DNA of 64,000 nucleotides, from NCBI RefSeq assembly GCF_965208925.1, contig NZ_OZ242364.1, positions 1,116,001 through 1,180,000 of the forward strand, given 5' to 3'. The position numbers and the translations under genes were made by a program. The notes below the pieces were generated by a model. The model was given only the letters and a program-made list of their open reading frames with translations, was not told the DNA's origin and did no database searches. The stretch is from Poriferisodalis sp965208925 (GTDB taxonomy: Bacteria; Actinomycetota; Acidimicrobiia; Acidimicrobiales; Poriferisodalaceae). Shown one piece after another: positions 17,506 through 24,590 of the stretch (the stretch's first letter is position 1; each line of letters starts with the position of its first letter).

Positions 17506-18543
17506 GTGAGCAGCATCTGGCAGGTCGCCCGCGGGCTGAGGGCGTCATACCGCGACTCGGATCTGCGCAGCCGGGTGGCGTTGCTGAACGGCCGACTCGA
17601 CAAGACGTACGCGCCGAGCGACGGCCCGAGTTCCGACCACGCCGAGACGGCAACGGAGTACTACGACATCTGCAGCCACCTCATGATCTACGGCTGGGGT
17701 GAATCGCTCCACTTCGCACCGCTGACTCCACAGGAGAGTTTGGAAGATTCCAAGCTTCGGCATCAGCGGCTGATGATCGGCAAGCTGGACTTGCGCGAGG
17801 GCATGTCGGTTATCGACGTCGGGTGCGGGATCGGCGGACCGATGCGGACGGTGGTCCGCGAAGCAGGTGTCAAGGTCACCGGCATCAACAGCAGCCAAGT
17901 CCAGCTGGCCAGGGCGAGGGAGTTGACCGCCGAAGCAGGCCTCGGCAACATGATCGACTACGTAGAGACCAGCTTCATGGACATGGGTGCCATCGAAGAC
18001 GGCACCTACGACCGGGCCTACGCGATCGAGTCGACCTGTCATGCGCCGGACAAGGTCGGCGCATTCACCGAGATCTCGCGGGTGCTGAAGCCCGGTGCGC
18101 TGTTGTGGGGTCAGGAAATGTGCCTGACAGACACGTTCGATCCCGACAACGCGAATCATCAGGAGATCAAGCGAGAACTGATGCGCGGGATCGCGCTCAA
18201 GCAGATCGCAACATTCGCCGAAGTCAACCAAGCACTCGAAACAGCAGGATTCGAAGTCATCGAAGGAATTGACCGCGGAACCACAGCAAACGGATCGACA
18301 ACGCCGTGGTATCAGCCCATGGAGGCGCGCAGCGGTACACGCCGCATCACCCTGCGAGGAACACCGTTGGGTCGACAACTCGCGATCCGGGCTGCACGCG
18401 TGGCTGAAACGTTGAGGATCCTGCCCAGAGGCACCGCCGAGATCGCCAAGCTGCTCGATCGCACCGCCGACGCCTACGTCGCCGGCGGCAAGACGGGAAT
18501 CTTCACGACGCTGTACTGCTTCGTGGCCCGCAAGTCTCCCTGA
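17506..18543 (+). CDS. sterol C-24 methyltransferase-like (SMT/Erg6 family) SAM enzyme
   Basis: A 345-residue class I SAM methyltransferase. Motifs match eukaryotic-type SMTs closely. YGWGESLHFAP corresponds to the sterol-binding region I YGWGxSFHF. VIDVGCGIGGPMRTV is the SAM site. YAIESTCHAPDKVGAF corresponds to YxIEATCHAPD. DTFDPDNANHQEIK and TTPWYQPM near the end also match. The C-terminal 80 residues fit an SMT C-domain. The reaction would be methylation of a Delta24 sterol side chain, or of another isoprenoid with similar geometry. Start GTG 17506 is 10 nt after the MFS stop. No squalene cyclase or epoxidase is in the window, so the substrate may be taken up. Confidence 0.82.
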   Translation: MSSIWQVARGLRASYRDSDLRSRVALLNGRLDKTYAPSDGPSSDHAETATEYYDICSHLMIYGWGESLHFAPLTPQESLEDSKLRHQRLMIGKLDLREGMSVIDVGCGIGGPMRTVVREAGVKVTGINSSQVQLARARELTAEAGLGNMIDYVETSFMDMGAIEDGTYDRAYAIESTCHAPDKVGAFTEISRVLKPGALLWGQEMCLTDTFDPDNANHQEIKRELMRGIALKQIATFAEVNQALETAGFEVIEGIDRGTTANGSTTPWYQPMEARSGTRRITLRGTPLGRQLAIRAARVAETLRILPRGTAEIAKLLDRTADAYVAGGKTGIFTTLYCFVARKSP

Positions 18544-18599
18544 GAGCCCCGCGGCACAGCCAACGGCGACAATCGGGCACGTCTGCTAGGAAACCCCGC

Positions 18600-19502
18600 A
18601 TGAACATGCCTGCCATCTCGCTGGCCGCCGTGCGCGGCCGCCGTGAACGCACCCTGGAAATCGCCGCCGAGATCGAGCAACGAGGATTCAGCGGCATCTA
18701 CTGCCCGTCCATGGGCGACCCAGTGGCGCTGTGCCAGGCGATCGCACACGTCACCAACGAGATCCACTTCGGCACCTCGGTGCAGCCGATCTACTTCCGC
18801 AACCCCGTCGACATGGCCTCGACCGCTGCGTTCATCCATGAGATCTCGGGCGGACGCTTCTGGCTGGGCATCGGCGTCACCCATGGCCCGGTGCACGAAC
18901 GTCTCGGCATCACGCCCGGCAAGCCGCTCAGCGACATCCGCGAGTACATCGCTGAGATGCAGGCGGCGTCAGCGCAGCACGGCGAGCTGCCGCCGATCGT
19001 GCTGGCCACGCTGCGCCAGCGCATGGCCGAGCTGTCGGCCGAGATCAGCTCCGGAGCCGTGTGGGCGAACGCGAGCTGCAACGACTTCCAGAATTCGGTG
19101 GCGCACCTCGGCGACGCGGCGAGTCGCGATGACTTCTTCGTGGGGAACATGATCCCCACCGTCATCGATGACGACCGGGCCGCTGGAGCAGCCCGCAATC
19201 GCAAGACGCTCGCCGGCTACGTGTCACTGCCGAACTACCGGAACTACTGGAAGCAAGCGGGCTGGATCGACGAGATGGAAGCAGCCGAGACGGCGATCGC
19301 TGCGGGCGACACTGAGGCGCTGAACCGGGCGATGACCGACGAATGGTTGTCGAATGCAACGCTGTACGGCTCGGCCGCTCAGGTCCGTGACGGTGTCGAG
19401 GCATGGTTCGACGCCGGCTGCAAGACGCCGATCCTTGTGCCCTCCAGCACCAGCGGCGGCCAGCTCAAGGCGCTCGAGGAGCTCTTCGACACCTTTGCCT
19501 GA
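18600..19502 (+). CDS. LLM-class oxidoreductase
   Basis: Luciferase-like monooxygenase family, 300 residues. It shows AAEIEQRGFSGIYCPSMGDP, FGTSVQPIYFRNPVDMASTAAFIHEISGGRFWLGIGV and a C-terminal AQVRDGVEAWFDAGCKTPILVPSS. These are the usual barrel strands and GGR-x-x-LGIG element. Cofactor F420 or FMN cannot be decided. It follows the SMT gene by 56 bp on the same strand and precedes another LLM gene; a linked operon is plausible. ATG 18600 and ATG 18606 are equally possible starts. Confidence 0.85.
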   Translation: MNMPAISLAAVRGRRERTLEIAAEIEQRGFSGIYCPSMGDPVALCQAIAHVTNEIHFGTSVQPIYFRNPVDMASTAAFIHEISGGRFWLGIGVTHGPVHERLGITPGKPLSDIREYIAEMQAASAQHGELPPIVLATLRQRMAELSAEISSGAVWANASCNDFQNSVAHLGDAASRDDFFVGNMIPTVIDDDRAAGAARNRKTLAGYVSLPNYRNYWKQAGWIDEMEAAETAIAAGDTEALNRAMTDEWLSNATLYGSAAQVRDGVEAWFDAGCKTPILVPSSTSGGQLKALEELFDTFA

Positions 19503-19575
19503 GACTTGACACCTGAGCATCTGGAGGCCAGGCGACAACTCGGTCACGCCACCGAGCACCGTTACGCTGCCGGGC

Positions 19576-20472
19576 ATGCACATCGAGCTGTTCGGATTCG
19601 ACACCACTCCTGAGCGCTTCGAGGCCAGCATCCGCGAGGCCTCCGAGCAGGGTTTCCGGCGCTACTGGACGCCGCAGATCTTCGGCCATGACGCGCTGAC
19701 CACCATCGCCGTGGCCGGCCGCGGGGTGCCGGGCATCCGCCTCGGCACCGCGGTGGTGCCCACGTACCCGCGGCATCCCATGATGCTGGCCCAGCAGGCG
19801 CTCACGACCCAGGCCGTGATCGGCGGCCGGCTGGACTTGGGCATCGGCCCGTCGCACAAACCAGTAGTCGAGGGCATGTGGGGCTACTCGTTCGACCGGC
19901 CCATAGCGCACATGCGCGACTACCTGACGATCTTGACGAAGCTGATCACCGATCGTCGCGTCTCTCACGGCGGCGACGCGGTCGTCGGGCGCGGCGAGAT
20001 CACTCCCCCTGCTGCCGACGCACCGCCCGTGTTCGTGGCGGCGCTGGGCAGCCAGATGCTGCGCCTGACCGCCCGCATGGCCGATGGCACGTTCACTTGG
20101 ATGACCGGGCCCGCGACATTGCGGGATCACACCGCGCCGACCATCAACGAGGCAGCAGCCGAGGCCGGGCGGCCAGCGCCGCAAGTGGTGGCCGGCTTCC
20201 CGGTGTGCGTCACCGATGACACGCACACCGCCCGGGAGCGTGCCGCCAAGGACTTGGTGGTGTACGGAACGCTGCCCAGCTACCGGGCAATGCTCGACCG
20301 GGAAGGTCTCAGCGGGCCCGAAGACATCGCCGTCATCGGCAGTGCGGCCGAGGTCAGCGACCGCATCAATGCGCTGGCCGACTGCGGCGTGACGTCATTC
20401 GCCGGGTCGGCGTTCGGCACCCTCGACGAGCAGGCCGCCACCCGCGAGACCCTGATCGGCTTGCTGCGCTGA
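19576..20472 (+). CDS. F420-dependent LLM oxidoreductase (MSMEG_4879-like)
   Basis: A 298-residue luciferase-like protein. The segments VVPTYPRHPMMLAQQALT, GGRLDLGIGPSHKPV, AALGSQMLRLTARMADGTFTWM and PAPQVVAGFPVCVT match the TIGR03564-type family predicted to use F420. Start ATG 19576. Its last 78 nt overlap the 3' end of lgt on the opposite strand (20395-20472). It lies 73 bp after the preceding LLM gene. Confidence 0.87.
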   Translation: MHIELFGFDTTPERFEASIREASEQGFRRYWTPQIFGHDALTTIAVAGRGVPGIRLGTAVVPTYPRHPMMLAQQALTTQAVIGGRLDLGIGPSHKPVVEGMWGYSFDRPIAHMRDYLTILTKLITDRRVSHGGDAVVGRGEITPPAADAPPVFVAALGSQMLRLTARMADGTFTWMTGPATLRDHTAPTINEAAAEAGRPAPQVVAGFPVCVTDDTHTARERAAKDLVVYGTLPSYRAMLDREGLSGPEDIAVIGSAAEVSDRINALADCGVTSFAGSAFGTLDEQAATRETLIGLLR

Positions 20473-21300
20473 TTCGGGGCCGCGGCGCAGGCCCACCAGC
20501 ACCGCAATCAGCGCTGCCAAGCCGACGACAATGCTGGTCCACACGTTGATCCGCACGCCCCACAGCTCGTTGGCCGTGTCGATGCGCAGCAACTCGATCC
20601 ACAGCCGCCCGACGGTGTAACCCAGCACGTACACCGCGAACAGGTAGCCGGTGCGCAGCTGCGGCAGCACCCTGGGAATCACCCAGACGAGCGTCGCCGC
20701 CAGGCACAGATTCCACAGGGCCTCATAGGCGAACGTCGGATGAAACGTCTCTTCGAGGCCGAAGCCCGCGACGCGGTGCGCCTCGTCGATCTCGAGCCCC
20801 CACGGCAGGTCCGTGGGACGGCCGTACAACTCCTGGTTGAACCAATTCCCCAGCCGGCCGATGGCCTGCGCCACCGCGAGCGCGGGCGCCAGCGCGTCGA
20901 GCATCGCCCCGGTGCTGTGCCCGCCACGGCGCAGCATCCACACCGCAACCAGCACGCCAACCGAGATGCCGCCCCAGATGCCCAGGCCGCCCTGCCAGAT
21001 CTTCAGCGCATCGACGAGGTTGCCCTGGTATCGATCGAAGTCAGTGATGACGTGATACAGCCGGGCGCCGATCAGGCCGGCAGGAACCGCCCAGATTGCG
21101 ATCGTCCCGACCAGGTCGTTGGCGGGAGCCCGGTACGCATCGTCCCGGTCTGCGATGGCCCTGCGCCAGCGGCGGGAAGTAATCCAGAGCGCGACCAGCA
21201 CCGCCACTGCAATAGCAACGCCATAGGCTCGAATGTCCAGCGGGCCGAGCGAGATGTAGCTGCGCGACGGGCTCGGGATCGACGCCAAGAGCCCGCTCAC
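20395..21300 (-). CDS. lgt: prolipoprotein diacylglyceryl transferase
   Basis: Integral membrane enzyme that moves diacylglycerol from phosphatidylglycerol to the lipobox cysteine of prolipoproteins. The 301 residues contain seven hydrophobic helices. The signature RLGNWFNQELYGRPTDLPWGLEI contains the conserved N and E/G residues, preceded by GLGIWGGISVG, with AYGVAIAVAV and a catalytic-region YHVITD. Start ATG 21300, about 50 bp from the divergent mycothiol-enzyme gene. The C-terminal tail beyond VGLRRG is poorly conserved and is where the overlap with the LLM gene falls. A client lipoprotein gene is present at 58750. Confidence 0.95.
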   Translation of the reverse strand: MSGLLASIPSPSRSYISLGPLDIRAYGVAIAVAVLVALWITSRRWRRAIADRDDAYRAPANDLVGTIAIWAVPAGLIGARLYHVITDFDRYQGNLVDALKIWQGGLGIWGGISVGVLVAVWMLRRGGHSTGAMLDALAPALAVAQAIGRLGNWFNQELYGRPTDLPWGLEIDEAHRVAGFGLEETFHPTFAYEALWNLCLAATLVWVIPRVLPQLRTGYLFAVYVLGYTVGRLWIELLRIDTANELWGVRINVWTSIVVGLAALIAVLVGLRRGPESAQQADQGLAGGGLLVEGAERRPGE

Positions 21301-21351
21301 GTCATGGCTGCGGCCGATGGCGCGACCGGCAGGAGCAGGAGATCACAGGCC

Positions 21352-22089
21352 ATGAACGCCACAGAGTACGCAGGGTTGCGGGCTGCGGAAGGCGCGCGAC
21401 TCAACGAGATCGCCGCGGATGCCGAACGATCGCCGGACATGTGGAGCCGGCGGGTCCCCAGCTGCGGGGACTGGACCCTCGAAGCGCTCATCGCGCACTG
21501 CGCCACGGTCTGGACATTTGTGCGCAGCAGCATCACCGCAGGAGCGCGCGTTGACCCCGCCACCGTCGCCAGACCTCCCGGTTCCGTGTCGCAGTGGCAC
21601 GCAGACGCATTCGACGCACTCACCGGTCTCATGACTGGACGCCCGCCTGACGCCGAAGCTTGGACCTGGGATCCCGAAGAACAGTCCATGAGCTTCTGGT
21701 GGCGGCGCATGGCACACGAATGCACGATGCACCGGTGGGACGCTGAAGCCGCCCTGGGCATCACGCCGGCATCGATAGCACCCGAACTCGCTGTCGACGG
21801 TGTCGACGAACTCTTCGACGTCTACGTGCGCCTGAGACGACCGGACGCATTCGCCGGCAACGGCGAAACCGTGCACCTGCACGCCACCGACGCGCACGGA
21901 GAATGGGTCATCACCCGCACACCCGACGGCATGCAGGTCGAGCGTGCGCATGCGAAGTCCGATGTCGCGGCCCGGGGCCCGGCGCAGGACCTCCTGCTCT
22001 TCGTGTGGGGTCGCATCGGCCCCGACCGGCTCGAAACGTTCGGCCGTACCGACCTGCTGGACGATTGGCAGCGGGACGTGCGCTTCTGA
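21352..22089 (+). CDS. maleylpyruvate isomerase-family mycothiol-dependent enzyme
   Basis: A 245-residue DinB-fold protein of the actinobacterial mycothiol-dependent maleylpyruvate isomerase type. It shows SCGDWTLEALIAHCATVWTF in helix 2 and FWWRRMAHECTMHRWDAE, which supply the metal-binding histidines and acidic residue. A C-terminal MDMPI_C-like half follows (VHLHATDAHGEWVITRT). The enzyme would conjugate or isomerise a substrate using mycothiol; the substrate is unknown. Start ATG 21352 follows GCAGGAGCAGGAG. This gene is one of the better taxonomic clues in the window. Confidence 0.85.
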   Translation: MNATEYAGLRAAEGARLNEIAADAERSPDMWSRRVPSCGDWTLEALIAHCATVWTFVRSSITAGARVDPATVARPPGSVSQWHADAFDALTGLMTGRPPDAEAWTWDPEEQSMSFWWRRMAHECTMHRWDAEAALGITPASIAPELAVDGVDELFDVYVRLRRPDAFAGNGETVHLHATDAHGEWVITRTPDGMQVERAHAKSDVAARGPAQDLLLFVWGRIGPDRLETFGRTDLLDDWQRDVRF

Positions 22090-22096
22090 TGCAGCG

Positions 22097-23083
22097 CTAC
22101 AGGCGCGCTCCCTCGTAGGCGGCGGCGCGGACGCCCCGCTCGGCTAGCTCAGTGAGCCACGGCAATGGATCGTCAAGCATGCCGAGCCCCCACGCCCCCG
22201 TCGGCAGTTCGTCGGCCAGTGCCCAGCCCGCAGCGGTGGCCGCCACCGCAGCAGCAGCAGCGCTCGGATGATCGATGACGCCGAGCACGTCGGTGCAGTG
22301 GCGGCCGTCTCGTACGCCGCGCAGCTCCACCCGTACGCCCCCCGGCCCGCCTTCGGGATGGGGCGGCCGCAACATCGGCAGCATGGCCGTGAGGCGATCG
22401 CGTCGCGTGCCCGCCACCCGGGCGGTTACCCGCTCGACATCACCGAACGCCGGCACCAGCAACAGCGCGTCCGCCAACGCCGCCCGGTAGCAATCGTGGG
22501 CGCCGAGCGGATCCGGGAACCACACAAGCTCCCGGCCCGATCCGCCGCGACGGCGACGCCACTGCCCGTCGCGCCAGTCCACCGATGTTCCAGTCCTGGC
22601 ACGGTGCAGCTGCCGCTGGCATGCCGGGCCTCCGGTGCCGACCCGGGCGATGTGCACCTCGGTGACCAGCTCGAATCTGGCCGCGCCGTGGCGGGCGAGC
22701 AGGCAGCTGTACCCCGGCGAGAAGCCCGCACCCACCACGACGGACCGTTTGGCGTTCATGGCTCGCTTGTTCATATCCAGCAACTGCTCAACGTCGGCCA
22801 CAGCACCCGACAGTGACACCACGTGCGCATGACGTTCGAGAGCCTTGTTGGCCAGCGCGGCGTGGCCGCCGCTCGGCAAGCTGAGCACGACTACGTCAGC
22901 TTCGGGCAATGCACCGGGTTCCAGCACCTCCACATCCACGTCGAGCAGCTGTGCAGCGAGGCCGCGCAGTCGAGCAGTGTGGCGCGATCCCAGCACGAGA
23001 CGATCAACGTCGGGCCGTGAAGCCAGCTGGCGAGCGATTCGCTGCCCTACCGCGCCTGCGCCGATGACCGCGACTGTGCTCAT
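22097..23083 (-). CDS. saccharopine dehydrogenase-like NAD(P)-binding protein
   Basis: A 328-residue protein with an N-terminal Rossmann fold (VAVIGAGAVGQRIARQLAS), then VDVEVLEPGALPEADVVVLSLPSG. A middle stretch VVVGAGFSPGYSCLLARH follows, as in saccharopine dehydrogenase-like reductases. The C-terminal half is less conserved. The reaction is unknown. It converges with the mycothiol enzyme, leaving 7 bp between stops. Start is ATG 23083. Confidence 0.78.
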   Translation of the reverse strand: MSTVAVIGAGAVGQRIARQLASRPDVDRLVLGSRHTARLRGLAAQLLDVDVEVLEPGALPEADVVVLSLPSGGHAALANKALERHAHVVSLSGAVADVEQLLDMNKRAMNAKRSVVVGAGFSPGYSCLLARHGAARFELVTEVHIARVGTGGPACQRQLHRARTGTSVDWRDGQWRRRRGGSGRELVWFPDPLGAHDCYRAALADALLLVPAFGDVERVTARVAGTRRDRLTAMLPMLRPPHPEGGPGGVRVELRGVRDGRHCTDVLGVIDHPSAAAAAVAATAAGWALADELPTGAWGLGMLDDPLPWLTELAERGVRAAAYEGARL

Positions 23084-23269
23084 GAAATTGGGCTCATGCG
23101 TTCAGCGATCACCGCAGGTCGGGCCCGGCCAGCTCCCGCCAGCTGCCTTCACGGCGAGGAATGTCCTGCGACGAACGCAGCCGCAGAACGACCGTGACTA
23201 ATCCACCCACAACGACGGCGAGCAGCGCCCGACGCAGAAAGCTCACGGTGCCGGCTGCTGGTCCATGTG

Positions 23270-23343
<74 letters not shown>

Positions 23344-23397
23344 GCGGAGCCGCACACACTACAGCTCCCGCGCCGAGAGTTGCGGCCGCTGTGTCTG

Positions 23398-24045
23398 TCA
23401 GCGGGCGGGGGGGCGGCGTTCGTCTTCGAGGACGGTGACCCGAACGCCGCCGGTGAGATCGCTGATCAGGTTGAACATGATCGCCATGACCACGTTGAAG
23501 GCCACGCCAACCGTGGCCACGATGAGCCCGATGATCCTGGCGCGCCGGAAGATCACCATGCCGTCGATGGTCCAGCTCTCATAGGAGCCGACTTCGGTGA
23601 TGAACGACTCCACCTTGTCGACGAGACCTGAGCGCTGCGCCGCATTCCAGAGCAGCACGCCCGCCGCCAGCACCGCGACATACAGGCACGCGTACAGCAG
23701 CACCGACACTTTGAACACCGACCACGGATCGATATGACGCAGGATCCGGTGGGTTCGCCGGACGCGGGCTCGACGCTGGCTCAACCATGTCCAGCGCACC
23801 GCCGGGGCCTCTTCGGAAGATGCGGAGGTTGAGGGGGGCGGCACCATCTGACCTTGCGACGGGGGGATCTGGGGCGGCACGGGAGCGCCGGGCGCCGGGT
23901 TCTGCGGAACGGGCGTGCGGCCACGGCGACGACGGGTGCTGCTCGCTGGGGTAATCCCCAGCGCCTCGGCGAAGAGTTCGTCGGTGGGAGTCGGCCCGCC
24001 CGGCTCCGGCGACGGCGGCTCCCCACCCGATGTCGCATCGGCCAC
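23398..24045 (-). CDS. DUF3566 membrane protein
   Basis: A 215-residue protein. The first 95 residues are Pro/Ala/Arg-rich and disordered. The DUF3566 domain follows, with a conserved HIDPWSVFKVSVLLYACLYV (helix 1) and RARIIGLIVATVGVAFNVVMAIMFNLISDLTGGVRVTV (helix 2). This family sits next to gyrA in actinobacteria and has no proven function. Start ATG 24045. It lies 17 bp downstream of the TadE-like gene and is probably cotranscribed with it. Confidence 0.92.
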   Translation of the reverse strand: MADATSGGEPPSPEPGGPTPTDELFAEALGITPASSTRRRRGRTPVPQNPAPGAPVPPQIPPSQGQMVPPPSTSASSEEAPAVRWTWLSQRRARVRRTHRILRHIDPWSVFKVSVLLYACLYVAVLAAGVLLWNAAQRSGLVDKVESFITEVGSYESWTIDGMVIFRRARIIGLIVATVGVAFNVVMAIMFNLISDLTGGVRVTVLEDERRPPAR

Positions 24046-24062
24046 GCTTCGCAGTGTAGGAG

Positions 24063-24488
24063 TCAGCCCGCGGCACCCCCGGTCGCCGGATCCGTCAATG
24101 GCAACGGTGCCGCGGCGCCAGCGGACGCCCGCTGGCCGTCGAGTTCCACCATGACCTCCACCTGCACCGTGCCATCACTGACACGCAGCTCGAACGATGC
24201 CAACTCCCCGCCGGCGTCGAGGGCCACGGCCGCCGCGACTGCGTCATCTGGGAGAGCGCCGTGTGCGATCGCGACGCCATCGGCGGCAACGAGTGTCGCC
24301 AGCGCTGCGGCATCCGCGGCGGCTTGGGCCCGTGAGCTCGCCAGCGCGGCCTGACCCCAGCGAGCCACCAGGCCAATGCTGACGAGCAGTGCAAGCGCCA
24401 GCAACGCCACCGGCAGCGCCGCCTGCCCGCCGTGATACCGTGAGCGCGTGGAGCCGGAGGGACTCGAATCCTCGACGTAGGGTGGCAA
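24063..24488 (-). CDS. TadE-like small secreted/membrane protein, start uncertain
   Basis: One N-terminal hydrophobic helix (PVALLALALLVSIGLVA) precedes a helical stretch SSRAQAAADAAALATLVAADG, then a short C-terminal region. This is the layout of TadE/TadG-like pilin-type proteins found in actinobacteria. The start is unclear. I use TTG 24488; GTG 24506, a GTG inside the helix, or ATG 24581 are alternatives. ATG 24581 would have to span a strong terminator-like hairpin. The first codons overlap a degenerate tRNA-like sequence. Confidence 0.6.
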   Translation of the reverse strand: MPPYVEDSSPSGSTRSRYHGGQAALPVALLALALLVSIGLVARWGQAALASSRAQAAADAAALATLVAADGVAIAHGALPDDAVAAAVALDAGGELASFELRVSDGTVQVEVMVELDGQRASAGAAAPLPLTDPATGGAAG

Positions 24489-24520
24489 GCCGTGACGCCC
24501 TGGCACCTGCCAGCGGCCCC
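24449..24520 (-). other. degenerate tRNA-like sequence, possibly a tRNA-Ala relic
   Basis: The minus strand has a 7-bp acceptor GGGGCCG/CGGCTCC with discriminator A. It also has a T arm GAGGA-TTCGAGT-CCCTC with one mismatch at the base of the loop. At the anticodon position the loop reads CTTGCCA, which would place TGC (Ala), but only three of five stem pairs form and the D arm is not normal. It lies between gyrA and tRNA-Ile, where tRNA genes are expected. Chance similarity is not excluded. Confidence 0.35.
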
Positions 24521-24530
24521 ACAGAAACTC

Positions 24531-24568
24531 GACAGAGCCTCGGCATCTTCGGAAGCCGGGGCTCTGTC
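24531..24568 (-). terminator. gyrA downstream hairpin
   Basis: Fourteen-bp stem (24531-24544 with 24555-24568, one G-T pair) around a 10-nt loop, 22 nt after the gyrA stop. On the minus strand it is followed by GAGTTTCTG, a short T-rich stretch. Likely an intrinsic terminator or mRNA stabiliser. Confidence 0.65.
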
Positions 24569-24590
24569 TCGTCGTGGGCATCGGCCGAAG

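Noticed and set aside
20740..22089. A 449-residue plus-strand protein covering lgt in antisense
   Set aside because: Only the part from ATG 21352 matches a known family and has a ribosome site; the rest is a shadow of lgt.
24449..24545. tRNA-Sec (selC) upstream of the TadE-like gene, tempting because of the selenoprotein
   Set aside because: No TCA anticodon with a U33 in a proper loop, no 8-bp acceptor with a 5' GGAGCCGG, and no long variable arm; the 72-nt length fits a class I tRNA instead.
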